From Vibrio chagasii (GTDB lineage Bacteria > Pseudomonadota > Gammaproteobacteria > Enterobacterales > Vibrionaceae), in NCBI RefSeq assembly GCF_024347355.1, contig NZ_AP025465.1, positions 2,914,001-2,978,000 of the forward strand: 64,000 bases of DNA. Reading direction: 5' to 3'. The notes beneath the pieces were generated by a model that was given only the letters and a program-made list of their open reading frames with translations, did not search any database and was not told where the DNA came from. Of the stretch, positions 27,668-37,443 are shown one piece after another; positions within the stretch are counted from its first letter, which is position 1; every line of letters begins with the position of its first letter. The translations under genes and the position numbers were made by a program.

Positions 27668-27904
27668 ATATCTGGATACCCAGCGACTCATTTTTGCAAG
27701 ACATGCAATAAAGACACACCACATAGTGAAATTCTTGTTCGCCAGACAAGCAGTTATGATACCGACAAAAGTTTACTCGGTAGAATTAAGCTTTTTGCTA
27801 ACTCAATTATCAATGGCGGCCACTACTACAACATGGATAGGTACGTGACATGTAAAGTATGTGGCACTAAAGAGCTGGACAATTGGGGTAATGAATTCGA
27901 ATAG
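27668..27904 (+). CDS. Zinc-ribbon-like small ORF without a canonical start codon
   Basis: From 27602 to 27904 this frame is open; the last 78 codons have clear protein character: two knuckles, C-x2-C (FCKTCNKDTPHSE) and C-x2-C (VTCKVCGTKELDNW), with a middle section SLLGRIKLFANSIINGGHYY. The frame has no ATG, GTG or TTG before the first knuckle. An AUA at 27668 sits 7 nt after AAAGGA, as if it were a start. So it is either an AUA-initiated gene or one that lost its ATG. It lies between epd and tkt and ends at a terminator. It is not in a family I can name. Confidence 0.6.
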   Translation: MSGYPATHFCKTCNKDTPHSEILVRQTSSYDTDKSLLGRIKLFANSIINGGHYYNMDRYVTCKVCGTKELDNWGNEFE

Positions 27905-27925
27905 CCTAAAATTTGTATATTACTA

Positions 27926-27956
27926 AAAAAACCGAGCCTGATAGCTCGGTTTTTCT
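27926..27956. terminator. Bidirectional terminator before tkt
   Basis: AAACCGAGC - CTGATA - GCTCGGTTTTT; serves the zinc-ribbon ORF (plus) and tkt (minus). Confidence 0.9.
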
Positions 27957-27981
27957 TTCATTGCTTGTTAACAAGTAATGA

Positions 27982-29976
27982 TTAAGCAAGAAGCTCTTTT
28001 GCTGTGTTTACTACGTTTTCAGTAGTGAAACCGAACATCTTGAATAGCTCACCTGCAGGTGCAGATTCGCCAAACGTTGTCATACCGATGATTTTGCCAC
28101 CAAAACCAACATACTTGTACCAGAAGTCAGCGATGCCAGCTTCTACAGCAATACGAGCTGTTACGTCAGATGGAAGTACAGATTCACGGTACTCAGCGTC
28201 TTGCTTGTCGAATGCGTCAGTTGCAGGCATAGATACTACACGTACCTTCTTACCTTCAGCTGTTAGTTCAGCTGCAGCGTTAACCGCTAGCTCAACTTCA
28301 GAACCTGTAGCGATAAGGATCAGCTCTGGCTTACCTTCACAATCTTTCAGGATGTAACCACCCTTCACGATGTTAGCTACTTGCTCTTCGCTACGCTCTT
28401 GCTGCGCAAGGTTTTGACGAGAGAAGATTAGAGACGTTGGACCGTCTTTACGTTCGATAGCCAGTTTCCAAGCGACTGCAGACTCAACTTGGTCACATGG
28501 ACGCCATGTGCTCATGTTTGGAGTCAGACGTAGAGAAGCCATTTGCTCAACTGGTTGGTGAGTTGGGCCATCTTCGCCAAGACCAATAGAGTCATGCGTG
28601 TAAACTTGGATGTTCTGAACTTTCATCAGAGCAGCCATACGCATTGCGTTACGAGCGTATTCCATGAACATTAGGAATGTCGCGCCGTATGGTACGAAAC
28701 CACCGTGCAGAGCGATACCGTTCATGATCGCCGTCATACCGAATTCACGTACACCGTAGTGGATGTAGTTACCAGAGAAGTCATTTGCTTCTAGAGACTT
28801 AGAGCCGGACCACATAGTTAGGTTCGAAGGCGCTAGGTCAGCAGAGCCGCCCATGAATTCTGGAAGCATTTGACCAAACGCTTCTAGAGCATTTTGAGAT
28901 GCTTTACGTGAAGCAATGTTTGCAGGGTTAGCTTGAAGATCAGCAATGATTGCGTTTGCTTTCTCTTCCCACTGTGCTGGAAGTTCACCGTTAGTACGAC
29001 GTTTGAATTCTGCTGCTAGCTCTGGGTAAGCCGCTGCGTATGCGTCAAACTTAGCATTCCACGCTGCTTCTTTCGCTGCGCCTGCTTCTTTCGCATTCCA
29101 CTCAGCTGCGATATCAGCTGGGATTTCGAAAGGACCGTGTTCCCAACCCAATGCTGCTTTAGTTGCTGTGATTTCATCAGCGCCTAGTGGAGCACCGTGA
29201 CAGTCGTGCGTACCTGCTTTGTTTGGAGAACCAAAACCGATGATAGTTTTAGTACAGATAAGCGTTGGACGAGGGTCTGCTTTAGCTGCTTCGATAGCTG
29301 CATTGATTGCTTCAGGATCGTGACCGTCTACTGCTGGAATTACGTGCCAGCCGTATGCTTCAAAACGCTTAGGAGTATCGTCAGAGAACCAACCTTCCAC
29401 TTCACCATCGATAGAGATACCGTTGTCATCCCAGAAAGCAACCAGCTTACCAAGACCTAGCGTACCAGCTAGTGAACATGCTTCGTGAGAGATACCTTCC
29501 ATCAGACAGCCATCACCCATGAATGCATAAGTGTAGTGGTCTACGATGTCGTGACCTTCTTTGTTGAACTGTGCAGCCAGTGCTTTCTCTGCCATTGCCA
29601 TACCAACAGCGTTAGTGATGCCTTGACCTAGAGGACCCGTCGTTGTCTCGATACCAGGAGCGTAACCGTACTCTGGGTGACCAGGAGTCTTAGAGTGCAG
29701 TTGACGGAAGTTTTTCAGATCTTCAATTGAAAGCTCGTAGCCTGCAAGGTGAAGCAGAGAGTAAATCAACATTGAACCATGGCCGTTAGACAGGATAAAA
29801 CGGTCGCGGTCAGCCCACTCTGGGTTTGCTGGGTTGTGGTTCAAGTGGCCACGCCAAAGAACTTCAGCGATGTCAGCCATACCCATAGGTGCGCCTGGGT
29901 GGCCTGAATTTGCTTGTTGAACACCGTCCATGCTAAGTGCGCGGATTGCATTGGCTAGATCTTTACGAGAAGGCAT
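27982..29976 (-). CDS. tkt: Transketolase
   Basis: Thiamine-diphosphate enzyme of the pentose phosphate pathway, 664 residues from the ATG at 29976 ([18 protein letters not shown]), with CCAGGAGC upstream. Substrate motif [12 protein letters not shown] is at about 24-35. The ThDP/Mg motif is [13 protein letters not shown] at about 155-167, and the second-domain [15 protein letters not shown] loop is present. Divergent from metK; the neighbourhood with epd and pgk groups sugar-phosphate enzymes. Confidence 0.97.
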   Translation of the reverse strand: MPSRKDLANAIRALSMDGVQQANSGHPGAPMGMADIAEVLWRGHLNHNPANPEWADRDRFILSNGHGSMLIYSLLHLAGYELSIEDLKNFRQLHSKTPGHPEYGYAPGIETTTGPLGQGITNAVGMAMAEKALAAQFNKEGHDIVDHYTYAFMGDGCLMEGISHEACSLAGTLGLGKLVAFWDDNGISIDGEVEGWFSDDTPKRFEAYGWHVIPAVDGHDPEAINAAIEAAKADPRPTLICTKTIIGFGSPNKAGTHDCHGAPLGADEITATKAALGWEHGPFEIPADIAAEWNAKEAGAAKEAAWNAKFDAYAAAYPELAAEFKRRTNGELPAQWEEKANAIIADLQANPANIASRKASQNALEAFGQMLPEFMGGSADLAPSNLTMWSGSKSLEANDFSGNYIHYGVREFGMTAIMNGIALHGGFVPYGATFLMFMEYARNAMRMAALMKVQNIQVYTHDSIGLGEDGPTHQPVEQMASLRLTPNMSTWRPCDQVESAVAWKLAIERKDGPTSLIFSRQNLAQQERSEEQVANIVKGGYILKDCEGKPELILIATGSEVELAVNAAAELTAEGKKVRVVSMPATDAFDKQDAEYRESVLPSDVTARIAVEAGIADFWYKYVGFGGKIIGMTTFGESAPAGELFKMFGFTTENVVNTAKELLA

Positions 29977-30195
29977 GTCTGCTCCTGGATACATAAGCGA
30001 TTTAAAAAAGAGATAGTGCTAATGTTTTCATTTTAATTAGCGCGGGTATTCTCTCAAACGACTATTGCGACTGCAAACGTTTTACTGGCATTTTAACGGT
30101 CATTTTTCGCAATTTTCGAACATTTACATCACTTGTCAGCCGCTTATCTCAACCAACACGCAAACGTTTAGTTATGGCATATCATAAAAAAGAGC
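29977..30195. other. Divergent regulatory region tkt-metK (tkt side)
   Basis: The 356-bp tkt-metK spacer has no ORF. Two ACGTTTACTGG/ACGTTTAGTTATGG-like stretches lie near 30075 and 30163. The metK side holds the MetJ site listed separately. A specific tkt promoter cannot be picked out. Confidence 0.45.
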
Positions 30196-30247
30196 TTGTA
30201 ATTCGACCGCTGGAATTTAGAATAGACGTCTAGATGTAGAAACACCT
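30196..30247 (+). promoter_or_regulatory. metK promoter with MetJ (met box) operator
   Basis: TTGTAA (30196-30201) and TAGAAT (30218-30223) are spaced by 16 bp. Directly after the -10 lies a perfect met box AGACGTCT (30224-30231), followed by a weaker tandem 8-mer AGATGTAG (30232-30239). MetJ with S-adenosylmethionine binds such tandem boxes and would repress the enzyme that makes its corepressor. Confidence 0.8.
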
Positions 30248-30332
30248 ACAAAATATACTGTATTTAATGGCGGCGCTTCCTAGCTTGCGACGCCATGAAC
30301 TATTTACACCAAAAACTAAAAGTGGAGCTCTC

Positions 30333-31487
30333 ATGGCTAAGCACCTATTCACTTCTGAATCTGTTTCAGAAGGTCATCCAGATAAAATTGCAGACCAAAT
30401 CTCTGATGCTGTTCTTGATGCCATCTTAGAACAAGATCCAAAAGCACGTGTTGCTTGTGAGACTTACGTAAAAACCGGCATGGTTATGGTTGGCGGTGAA
30501 GTAACAACTTCTGCATGGGTTGATATCGAAGAGATCACTCGTGAAACAGTTCGTGAAATTGGTTACGTTCACTCTGATATGGGCTTTGACGCTGACTCTT
30601 GTGCCGTTCTAAACACAATTGGTAAGCAGTCTCCAGACATCAACCAAGGTGTTGATAAAGCAGACCCGAAAGAGCAAGGCGCAGGCGACCAAGGCATCAT
30701 GTTTGGTTACGCGACTAACGAAACTGAAATCCTAATGCCAGCTCCAATCACTTACTCTCACCTTCTTGTTAAGAAACAAGCTGAAGTACGTAAGAGCGGC
30801 AAGCTAGACTTCCTTCGCCCAGATGCGAAATCTCAGGTTACTTTCCAGTACGACCAAGGTAAGATCGTTGGTATCGATGCTGTTGTTCTTTCTACTCAAC
30901 ACTGTGATTCAGTAACAACACCTGACCTACGTGAAGCGGTAATGGAAGAGATCATCAAGCCAGTACTTCCTTCAGAGTGGATCAACAAAGACACTAACTT
31001 CTTCATCAACCCAACAGGCCGTTTCGTAATCGGTGGCCCAATGGGTGACTGTGGTCTAACTGGCCGTAAGATCATCGTTGATACCTACGGCGGCGCAGCT
31101 CGTCACGGTGGCGGTGCATTCTCTGGTAAAGATCCATCAAAGGTTGACCGTTCTGCAGCTTACGCAGCACGTTACGTTGCGAAAAACATCGTTGCAGCTG
31201 GTATGGCTGACCGTTGTGAGATTCAACTGTCTTACGCTATCGGTGTTGCAGATCCAACATCAATCATGGTTGAAACGTTCGGTACTGAGAAAGTAGCGCA
31301 CGAAATCATCATTGAAGCAGTTCGTCAAAACTTCGACCTACGTCCATACGGTCTTCAAGAGATGCTGAACCTTCTTCAGCCTATCTACAAGCAGACTGCA
31401 GCATACGGTCACTTCGGTCGTGAAGAGTTCCCTTGGGAAGCGACTGACAAAGCAGCAATCCTTGCTGACTTCGCTGGCCTAAAATAA
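30333..31487 (+). CDS. metK: S-adenosylmethionine synthetase
   Basis: Makes S-adenosylmethionine from methionine and ATP; 384 residues from the ATG at 30333, which has GTGGAGC upstream. The open frame starts 22 codons earlier but that part is not conserved. Signatures are [14 protein letters not shown] at about 12-25, the hexapeptide [12 protein letters not shown] at about 117-128, and [22 protein letters not shown] at about 259-280. Probably repressed by MetJ. Confidence 0.98.
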   Translation: MAKHLFTSESVSEGHPDKIADQISDAVLDAILEQDPKARVACETYVKTGMVMVGGEVTTSAWVDIEEITRETVREIGYVHSDMGFDADSCAVLNTIGKQSPDINQGVDKADPKEQGAGDQGIMFGYATNETEILMPAPITYSHLLVKKQAEVRKSGKLDFLRPDAKSQVTFQYDQGKIVGIDAVVLSTQHCDSVTTPDLREAVMEEIIKPVLPSEWINKDTNFFINPTGRFVIGGPMGDCGLTGRKIIVDTYGGAARHGGGAFSGKDPSKVDRSAAYAARYVAKNIVAAGMADRCEIQLSYAIGVADPTSIMVETFGTEKVAHEIIIEAVRQNFDLRPYGLQEMLNLLQPIYKQTAAYGHFGREEFPWEATDKAAILADFAGLK

Positions 31488-31512
31488 TTTAGCCACTGCG
31501 ATTTGTTTCTTT

Positions 31513-31548
31513 AAAGCCCTTACTGCTTAGTAAGGGCTTTATTTTTAT
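31513..31548 (+). terminator. Terminator of metK
   Basis: AAAGCCCTTAC - TGCTTA - GTAAGGGCTTT followed by ATTTTTAT. Confidence 0.92.
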
Positions 31549-31855
31549 GTACTTACCGAACCTTCACTAGCTACTTCTTTCTCTAACGCCCTTCTTTACC
31601 GTTAACCACTAAGTATAAAAAGCCGCTGATAATTTGTGTTTTCTAACACTACTGACAATAGTTAAGGTAACTCCTAGGCGATCAAGCTCACATTTAACTT
31701 AAATTAATTCAGTCTGATAACGCTCGTTAAATGCACGCTAGAACAAAAACTGGGATGACAAAGAGCAATTTAGCTCAACACCATAACTCTCATACAAGCC
31801 ACACCGATGAGTCTTATGGAATTATAACTAGGACGTTATTTAACTAGGGGGATCT
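31549..31855. other. Gene-free leader before the DUF2189 gene
   Basis: About 307 bp with no ORF. ATTATAACTAGG near 31820 could supply a -10. No repeat or recognised operator was found. Confidence 0.45.
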
Positions 31856-32653
31856 ATGCCTCGTACCGCGCACCCATCCGAACTGAACGATAAAAAACAC
31901 AAGGTCAGCGATAAGGATTACGCTCGCACCATTCCTTGCAACCAAATCAGTATTTCCGCACCCTTTCATTGGTTGTCGCTTGCTCTGCATGACTTAGTAA
32001 GAATGCCATTAATCAGCGCATTTTACGGTTTATGCTTTATGGGAGCGGCAATTGCCATTGTTCAACTTGTCCAATGGCAAGGAACACACTTGGTGGTGAT
32101 GCCAAGCTTGATTGTGTACATGCTGATAGGACCTTTTCTCGCTCTGGGCTTGTATGACGCAGCCTGGGAAAGAGAAAAAGGGCACAACGCCAGCCTATTC
32201 CATTCAATGAAAGCCATTACTCGCAACTCGACTCACCAGTGGGCCTTTGCGATTGTATTAATGGTCGCGATGATATTCTGGATGCGTATCGCCGCTCTAT
32301 TGCACGCTTTGTATCCATCAGTACAAGGCGCGCCATTAGCAGAGTTTGCGCCCTTCTTGATCACGGGTTCTGTTATTGGATTTGTAATCGCCAGCCTAAT
32401 CTTCAGCATCTCGGCATTTTCTATTCCATTGATGATGGAGAGACGCGTGGATGTGATGAGCGCAATCTTCACCAGCTTCAATGCCGTGAAATCCAACATC
32501 CCAGCAATGGTGGTATGGGCAAGTATTATTTGTGCCGGTATTCTGGTGGGCTTTGCAACCTACGGCATTGGTATGATCGTCACCATGCCGCTACTTGGTT
32601 ATGGTACATGGCATGCCTACCACGAAATCATCAAGAAGAATCACCACCTATAA
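31856..32653 (+). CDS. DUF2189 multi-pass membrane protein
   Basis: Protein of 265 residues with about six hydrophobic segments beginning near residue 60 and a hydrophilic N-terminus of about 45 residues. Motif-like parts are FLALGLYDAAWEREKGH and YGTWHAYHEIIKKN at the C-terminus, characteristic of the DUF2189 family. The family's function is unknown; in other proteobacteria it sits near respiratory genes. The AGGGGGATCT ribosome site is strong. Monocistronic with a terminator. Confidence 0.85.
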   Translation: MPRTAHPSELNDKKHKVSDKDYARTIPCNQISISAPFHWLSLALHDLVRMPLISAFYGLCFMGAAIAIVQLVQWQGTHLVVMPSLIVYMLIGPFLALGLYDAAWEREKGHNASLFHSMKAITRNSTHQWAFAIVLMVAMIFWMRIAALLHALYPSVQGAPLAEFAPFLITGSVIGFVIASLIFSISAFSIPLMMERRVDVMSAIFTSFNAVKSNIPAMVVWASIICAGILVGFATYGIGMIVTMPLLGYGTWHAYHEIIKKNHHL

Positions 32654-32686
32654 ATTATCGCCAGAATAACGAGCAATGTTATGATG

Positions 32687-32718
32687 AGGCCTTAGCTTAA
32701 ACGCTGAGGCCTTTTTTT
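32687..32718 (+). terminator. Terminator immediately upstream of sprT
   Basis: AGGCCTTAGC - TTAAAC - GCTGAGGCCT then seven T. The next gene's GGAG ribosome site starts one base after the T-tract. Confidence 0.92.
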
Positions 32719-32732
32719 GGAGTTAACAACGT

Positions 32733-33233
32733 TTGTCTTACACCCCGCAACAACATCGAGCAAATAAGAAATTGGCCGAGTGCCTAGCTATCGCTAATCA
32801 ACATTTCTCTCGTGAATTCCCATGCCCGACCATTACTTACAAGTTAAGAGGTAAAGCGGCAGGAAAGGCCTACCTTCAGCTCAATGAAATTAAGCTCAAC
32901 CATGTACTCTTCGCCGAGAATGAGGATGCCTTCATTAACGAGGTGGTGCCTCATGAACTGGCACATCTGATCACACATCAGGTCTTTGGACGAGTGAGAC
33001 CTCACGGGAATGAATGGAAATACGTGATGGAAAAGGTATTCAACGTGCCAGCCAAAACGACCCATAGCTTTGAGATATCCTCAGTGCAAGGAAAAACCTT
33101 TGAGTATCGCTGTGCCTGCACGGTTTATCCACTTTCTATCAGACGTCACAACAAGGTGTTACGTAACCAGTCAAGCTACCGCTGCCAGCAGTGTAATCAA
33201 ACCTTGGCCTTTACAGGCACGCAACTCAGCTAA
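32733..33233 (+). CDS. sprT: SprT-family zinc metalloprotease-like protein
   Basis: Protein of 166 residues related to the SPRTN/Wss1 SprT domain. Zinc-binding HELAH is at about 74-78, and the C-terminal zinc ribbon has YRCAC and YRCQQC. The start is a TTG at 32733 with GGAG 10 nt upstream; no ATG precedes the conserved [18 protein letters not shown] sequence. Role in bacteria is not settled. It precedes endA as in other gammaproteobacteria (sprT-endA-rsmE). Confidence 0.92.
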   Translation: MSYTPQQHRANKKLAECLAIANQHFSREFPCPTITYKLRGKAAGKAYLQLNEIKLNHVLFAENEDAFINEVVPHELAHLITHQVFGRVRPHGNEWKYVMEKVFNVPAKTTHSFEISSVQGKTFEYRCACTVYPLSIRRHNKVLRNQSSYRCQQCNQTLAFTGTQLS

Positions 33234-33383
33234 CTCCCCCGACTCGGCGCCAGCTTTATTTTATCGCGCCCCTCGCCAATTTAGAAAACTGCACTCAATG
33301 GAATTCATGATAGAAATGTAATGGAGAAATCCATCCTTTGAGTGCTAGACTGATGTTTATCATACTTTTATCAGTCTTTTTCT

Positions 33384-34115
33384 ATGTATAAAACCACCCC
33401 AAAAGCATTTGGCCTATCGGTGTCTTTTTACTTATCGATAGTATTTGGCCTACTGGTAACCCAAAGCGTTTTCGCCGCTCCACCAAGCTCATTCTCCAAA
33501 GCAAAAAAAGAAGCCGTGAAGATTTACCTTGATCACCCGACTTCATTCTATTGTGGCTGTGACATTACTTGGAAAGACAAAAAGAAAGGCATTCCAGATC
33601 TTGCAGGCTGTGGTTATCAAGTGCGAAAGCAACAAAAACGGGCCAGTCGAATTGAGTGGGAACACGTGGTTCCCGCTTGGCAATTTGGCCACCAGCGACA
33701 ATGCTGGCAAGGCGGTGGACGCAAGAACTGCACCCGCAATGACAAAATATTCAAATCCATGGAAGCCGACCTTCACAACTTAACGCCGGCGATTGGTGAG
33801 GTTAACGGAGATCGCTCCAACTACAATTTCAGTCAGTGGAATGGTATGGATGGAGTAAGCTATGGTCAGTGTGAAATGCAGGTCAACTTCAAGCAACGTA
33901 AGGTGATGCCGCCAGACAGAGCGAAAGGCTCTATCGCTCGAACTTATCTTTACATGAGCCAAGAATATGGTTTCAAGCTATCTAAACAGCAAACCAATCT
34001 GATGATGGCGTGGAACAAGCAGTTCCCTGTCGATGAGTGGGAATGTACTCGTGATGAGCGTATCTATGCCATCCAAGGGAATCACAACCCATTTGTTTAT
34101 CCAGCTTGTAAATAG
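33384..34115 (+). CDS. endA: Secreted endonuclease I (Dns/EndA)
   Basis: Periplasmic or extracellular DNase of 243 residues with a signal peptide to about residue 31 (VTQSVFAAP). The catalytic beta-beta-alpha-metal motif is [14 protein letters not shown] at about 90-103, followed by [16 protein letters not shown] with the metal-binding Asn. Eight cysteines suit a disulphide-stabilised exported enzyme. In vibrios this nuclease degrades extracellular DNA and limits natural transformation. There is no strong ribosome site before the ATG. Confidence 0.95.
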   Translation: MYKTTPKAFGLSVSFYLSIVFGLLVTQSVFAAPPSSFSKAKKEAVKIYLDHPTSFYCGCDITWKDKKKGIPDLAGCGYQVRKQQKRASRIEWEHVVPAWQFGHQRQCWQGGGRKNCTRNDKIFKSMEADLHNLTPAIGEVNGDRSNYNFSQWNGMDGVSYGQCEMQVNFKQRKVMPPDRAKGSIARTYLYMSQEYGFKLSKQQTNLMMAWNKQFPVDEWECTRDERIYAIQGNHNPFVYPACK

Positions 34116-34152
34116 CACCACTCGCGTAACCCACATTCCTAGCCGTCTCAAA

Positions 34153-34184
34153 CAAGAGTTTCAGAATTGCCCCTGAAACTCTTG
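34153..34184 (+). terminator. Strong hairpin after endA
   Basis: CAAGAGTTTCAG - AATTGCCC - CTGAAACTCTTG, 12-bp perfect stem. The T6 run is 14 bases further on, so it may be a processing or stability hairpin rather than a classic terminator. Confidence 0.65.
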
Positions 34185-34268
34185 CTCTACCCTTGTTTTT
34201 TCAACTGAAAGCATCCATGTTAGGCAGAGACAAAATACCCTAATGACACTATTTATAGGTTTACCAGC

Positions 34269-35000
34269 ATGAGAATCCCTCGTATCCATCACCCAGAACT
34301 CATTCACCAGTTAGGTTCACTCGCTTTAGGCGAAGATGCCGCGGGTCATGTTGGTCGTGTCCTTCGTATGAAAGAAGGTCAAGAAGTTCTTCTTTTTGAT
34401 GGCAGCGGCGCTGAATTTCCAGCGACAATCACTGAAGTATCAAAGAAGAGTGTCACTGTTGACGTGACTGAGCGTATCGAGCGCAGCAGTGAATCTCCAT
34501 TAGACTTACACTTAGGACAAGTGATCTCACGTGGTGACAAAATGGAGTTTACTATCCAAAAGTCGGTAGAGCTTGGTGTAAACACCATCACTCCTCTGAT
34601 TTCAGAACGCTGTGGCGTTAAACTAGATGCTAAACGCTTCGAGAAAAAGCTCGCTCAGTGGCAGAAAATTGCGATCGCAGCATGTGAGCAGTGCGGTCGA
34701 AATACAGTTCCAGTGATTCGCCCTATCATGCAACTTGAAGAGTGGTGTAGTGAACCGAGTGAAGCATTAAAGCTGAACTTACATCCTCGTGCAAAATACT
34801 CAATTAATACCCTTCCAGAACCTATCAGTAAGGTACGCCTATTGATCGGCCCTGAAGGTGGCTTGTCGGCTGAAGAAATCGGCATGACAGAACAATACAA
34901 ATTTGAAGAGACGCTACTCGGCCCACGTGTACTTCGTACCGAAACAGCAGCTCTAACCGCAATTACTGCCTTACAAGTCCGTTTTGGCGATCTAGGCTAG
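34269..35000 (+). CDS. rsmE: 16S rRNA m3U1498 methyltransferase
   Basis: SPOUT-family methyltransferase of 243 residues that modifies U1498 of 16S rRNA. N-terminal PUA-like domain, then the knotted C-terminal domain with [14 protein letters not shown] at about 194-207 and [16 protein letters not shown] at about 219-234. It is followed 9 bp later by gshB and begins the rsmE-gshB-yqgE-ruvX unit. Confidence 0.96.
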   Translation: MRIPRIHHPELIHQLGSLALGEDAAGHVGRVLRMKEGQEVLLFDGSGAEFPATITEVSKKSVTVDVTERIERSSESPLDLHLGQVISRGDKMEFTIQKSVELGVNTITPLISERCGVKLDAKRFEKKLAQWQKIAIAACEQCGRNTVPVIRPIMQLEEWCSEPSEALKLNLHPRAKYSINTLPEPISKVRLLIGPEGGLSAEEIGMTEQYKFEETLLGPRVLRTETAALTAITALQVRFGDLG

Positions 35001-35009
35001 GAGAAAAAA

Positions 35010-35960
35010 ATGATCAAACTTGGCATCGTAATGGATCCAATTTCATCCATTAACATCAAAAAAGACTCTAGCTTTGCCATGATGCTTGAAGCTCAGCGTC
35101 GTGGTTACGAAATCCATTACATGGAAATGAATGATCTACACTTAGATCAAGGCGTAGCGATTGCAGACACTAAGGTCGTTGAGCTCAAAGAAGATCCAAA
35201 TGGTTGGTATGAATTCAAGTCAGAACAGACTATCGCGCTATCTGATTTAGATGCTGTACTGATGCGTAAAGATCCTCCGTTTGATACTGAGTACATCTAC
35301 GCAACCTACATTCTTGAGCGTGCTGAAGAGAATGGCGCACTGATCGTAAACAAACCGCAAAGCCTACGTGACTGTAACGAGAAGCTGTTCACAGCATGGT
35401 TCCCTGAACTAACACCAACCACCATCGTGACTCGCAAAGCGGAGAAAATTAAAGAATTCCGCGAGAAGCATGGCGACGTAATCCTTAAACCACTTGATGG
35501 TATGGGTGGTGCATCTATCTTCCGTGTGAAAGAAGGCGATCCAAACGTATCAGTGATCATAGAAACACTGACTAACCACGGTCAAAACTACGCGATGGCA
35601 CAGACTTTCGTTCCTGACATCAGCAACGGTGATAAGCGTATTCTTGTAGTTGACGGTGAGCCAATGCCTTACTGCCTAGCTCGAATCCCTGCTAAAGGCG
35701 AAACTCGAGGTAACCTTGCAGCTGGCGGTACTGGTGAAGCACGTCCTCTAAGTGACACAGATTGGGCGATCGCAAGAGCGGTTGCTCCTGCACTAAAAGA
35801 AAAAGGTCTAATCTTCGTTGGCCTAGACGTCATCGGTGATAAGCTAACTGAAATCAACGTAACGAGCCCTACATGTATCCGCGAAATCGAAGCCGCTTTC
35901 GATATCTCGGTAACGGGCAAATTAATGGATGCAATTGAGCGTCGCGTTAATGCAAAATAA
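35010..35960 (+). CDS. gshB: Glutathione synthetase
   Basis: ATP-grasp ligase joining glycine to gamma-glutamylcysteine; 316 residues. Starts MIKLGIVMDPISSINIKKDSS, the family start. ATP-grasp motifs are VILKPLDGMGGASIFRV at about 151-167 and EINVTSPTCIREIE at about 283-296. AGGAG lies in the 9-bp gap after rsmE. Confidence 0.97.
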   Translation: MIKLGIVMDPISSINIKKDSSFAMMLEAQRRGYEIHYMEMNDLHLDQGVAIADTKVVELKEDPNGWYEFKSEQTIALSDLDAVLMRKDPPFDTEYIYATYILERAEENGALIVNKPQSLRDCNEKLFTAWFPELTPTTIVTRKAEKIKEFREKHGDVILKPLDGMGGASIFRVKEGDPNVSVIIETLTNHGQNYAMAQTFVPDISNGDKRILVVDGEPMPYCLARIPAKGETRGNLAAGGTGEARPLSDTDWAIARAVAPALKEKGLIFVGLDVIGDKLTEINVTSPTCIREIEAAFDISVTGKLMDAIERRVNAK

Positions 35961-36068
35961 CCTAAGCTAAAAGAAAGCCCTAGCGCTTCACACATACGTC
36001 TTAGGGATAGAATGAGCGGCTTTACGCCGCTCTTTTCCTTTATTGGGAACACACTGGCAGGAGGCTCT

Positions 36069-36632
36069 ATGAACCTAACGAACCACTTTTTGGTCGCTAT
36101 GCCCGGGATGAAAGATCCGTACTTTCAAAACTCGGTAATCTACCTCTGTGAACACAACGAGGAAGGTGCGATGGGGTTAATGATTAACGCTCCCATCGAT
36201 GTCACTGTCGGTAGTATGCTCAAACAAGTTGAGGTTGAATCTGAACAACCAAAACCGAATCAAGCCAGCCTTGATAAGCCGGTATTAAACGGTGGACCGG
36301 TTGCTGAAGACCGTGGGTTTATTTTGCACAAGCCCAAAGGCAGCTATCAATCCAGCATCAATATGACTGACCAAATCTCAGTAACAACCTCAAAAGATAT
36401 CTTGATGGTGTTGGGCACAGAAGATGAGCCGATGAATTATTTAGTCGCACTTGGGTATGCAGGATGGGAACCGGGACAACTGGAAACCGAACTGACCGAG
36501 AACTCATGGTTAACCGTTGAGGCCGACCCTAAAGTCATCTTCGATACGCCAATTTCAGATCGCTGGAAAGTTGCGGTACAAATGTTAGGTATTAATGCCG
36601 CTCAGCTTTCAGCAGACGCTGGTCACGCCTAG
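36069..36632 (+). CDS. yqgE: UPF0301/YqgE protein
   Basis: Conserved protein of 187 residues from the ATG at 36069, which has GGAGG upstream; an earlier in-frame ATG adds 19 unconserved residues. The family pattern starts [22 protein letters not shown], with [18 protein letters not shown]. Biochemical function unknown; nearly always next to ruvX, as here. Confidence 0.94.
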   Translation: MNLTNHFLVAMPGMKDPYFQNSVIYLCEHNEEGAMGLMINAPIDVTVGSMLKQVEVESEQPKPNQASLDKPVLNGGPVAEDRGFILHKPKGSYQSSINMTDQISVTTSKDILMVLGTEDEPMNYLVALGYAGWEPGQLETELTENSWLTVEADPKVIFDTPISDRWKVAVQMLGINAAQLSADAGHA

Positions 36633-36692
36633 CTCAAATCAGCTAAATAAAATAAACAGACACTCTCAAACACAGATAAATTTGGAAACCCC

Positions 36693-37115
36693 ATGTCACG
36701 AACAATTATGGCATTTGATTACGGTACAAAAAGTATCGGCAGCGCGATTGGACAAGAAATCACTGGCACAGCGAGCCCTTTAAAAGCGTTTAAAGCTAAA
36801 GACGGTATCCCGAACTGGGACGATATCGAAAAACAGATTAAAGAGTGGCAACCAAATCTTATCGTCGTCGGGCTACCCACGGATCTTCACGGTCGTGATC
36901 TAGAGACCATCACACCAAGAGCAAAGAAATTTGCTAACCGCTTAAAAGGTCGTTTTGGTGTTGATGTTGAGTTGCATGACGAAAGATTATCGACCGCAGA
37001 AGCAAGAGCCGACCTCTTTGACATGGGTGGCTACAAAGCATTAAGTAAAGGAAATGTTGATAACCAGTCCGCAGTTGTCATTCTCGAAAGCTGGTTTGAA
37101 GCACAATATTCTTAA
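36693..37115 (+). CDS. ruvX: Putative pre-16S rRNA nuclease RuvX/YqgF
   Basis: RNase H-fold nuclease of 140 residues implicated in 16S 5' end maturation. Motifs: [14 protein letters not shown] at about 8-21 (first acidic residue), [11 protein letters not shown] at about 56-66, and [12 protein letters not shown] at about 94-105 with the second acidic cluster. It follows yqgE by 60 bp. Confidence 0.95.
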   Translation: MSRTIMAFDYGTKSIGSAIGQEITGTASPLKAFKAKDGIPNWDDIEKQIKEWQPNLIVVGLPTDLHGRDLETITPRAKKFANRLKGRFGVDVELHDERLSTAEARADLFDMGGYKALSKGNVDNQSAVVILESWFEAQYS

Positions 37116-37213
37116 CGAAAATTAAGTGAGCAAAAAGCAACCCGATTTGTGATCCCCACGAATTTCTCGCCGTAAAGACGATGCAATTCATCAATAGGTA
37201 AGTGGGAGTTCAC

Positions 37214-37384
37214 ATGAAAATTTTTCTAGCAATCTTCGCCGCTCTAACCATTTCTGCGTGCAGCTCCACAGGGTCTAGTAGCGCTAGTTACATGAATGAT
37301 GGCAAAACCAATTCAGGATTCAATAGTGGCAATATGTACTACGACGACAGTCGAAGAAGTCATGGCTCGTTGAACAGCAACTAG
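37214..37384 (+). CDS. Small lipoprotein, unknown function (56 aa)
   Basis: Starts at the ATG 37214 with GGGAG upstream. A short lipoprotein signal (MKIFLAIFAALTISACSS) has lipobox I-S-A-C, putting the lipidated cysteine at residue 16. The mature peptide is about 40 residues, rich in Ser, Asn, Gly and Tyr, probably unstructured (GNMYYDDSRRSHGSLNSN). Ends at its own terminator. No family recognised; the short size and lipobox suggest an outer-membrane-attached peptide. Confidence 0.8.
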   Translation: MKIFLAIFAALTISACSSTGSSSASYMNDGKTNSGFNSGNMYYDDSRRSHGSLNSN

Positions 37385-37396
37385 AACAACAATGGT

Positions 37397-37440
37397 AAGC
37401 CAGATCTCTCCGTCAAAAGAGCTCTGGCTTTTTATTTTTT
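37397..37440. terminator. Terminator between the lipoprotein gene and pilU
   Basis: AGCCAGA-t-CTCT ... AGAG-c-TCTGGCT with a T-rich tail. Confidence 0.85.
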
Positions 37441-37443
37441 AAT

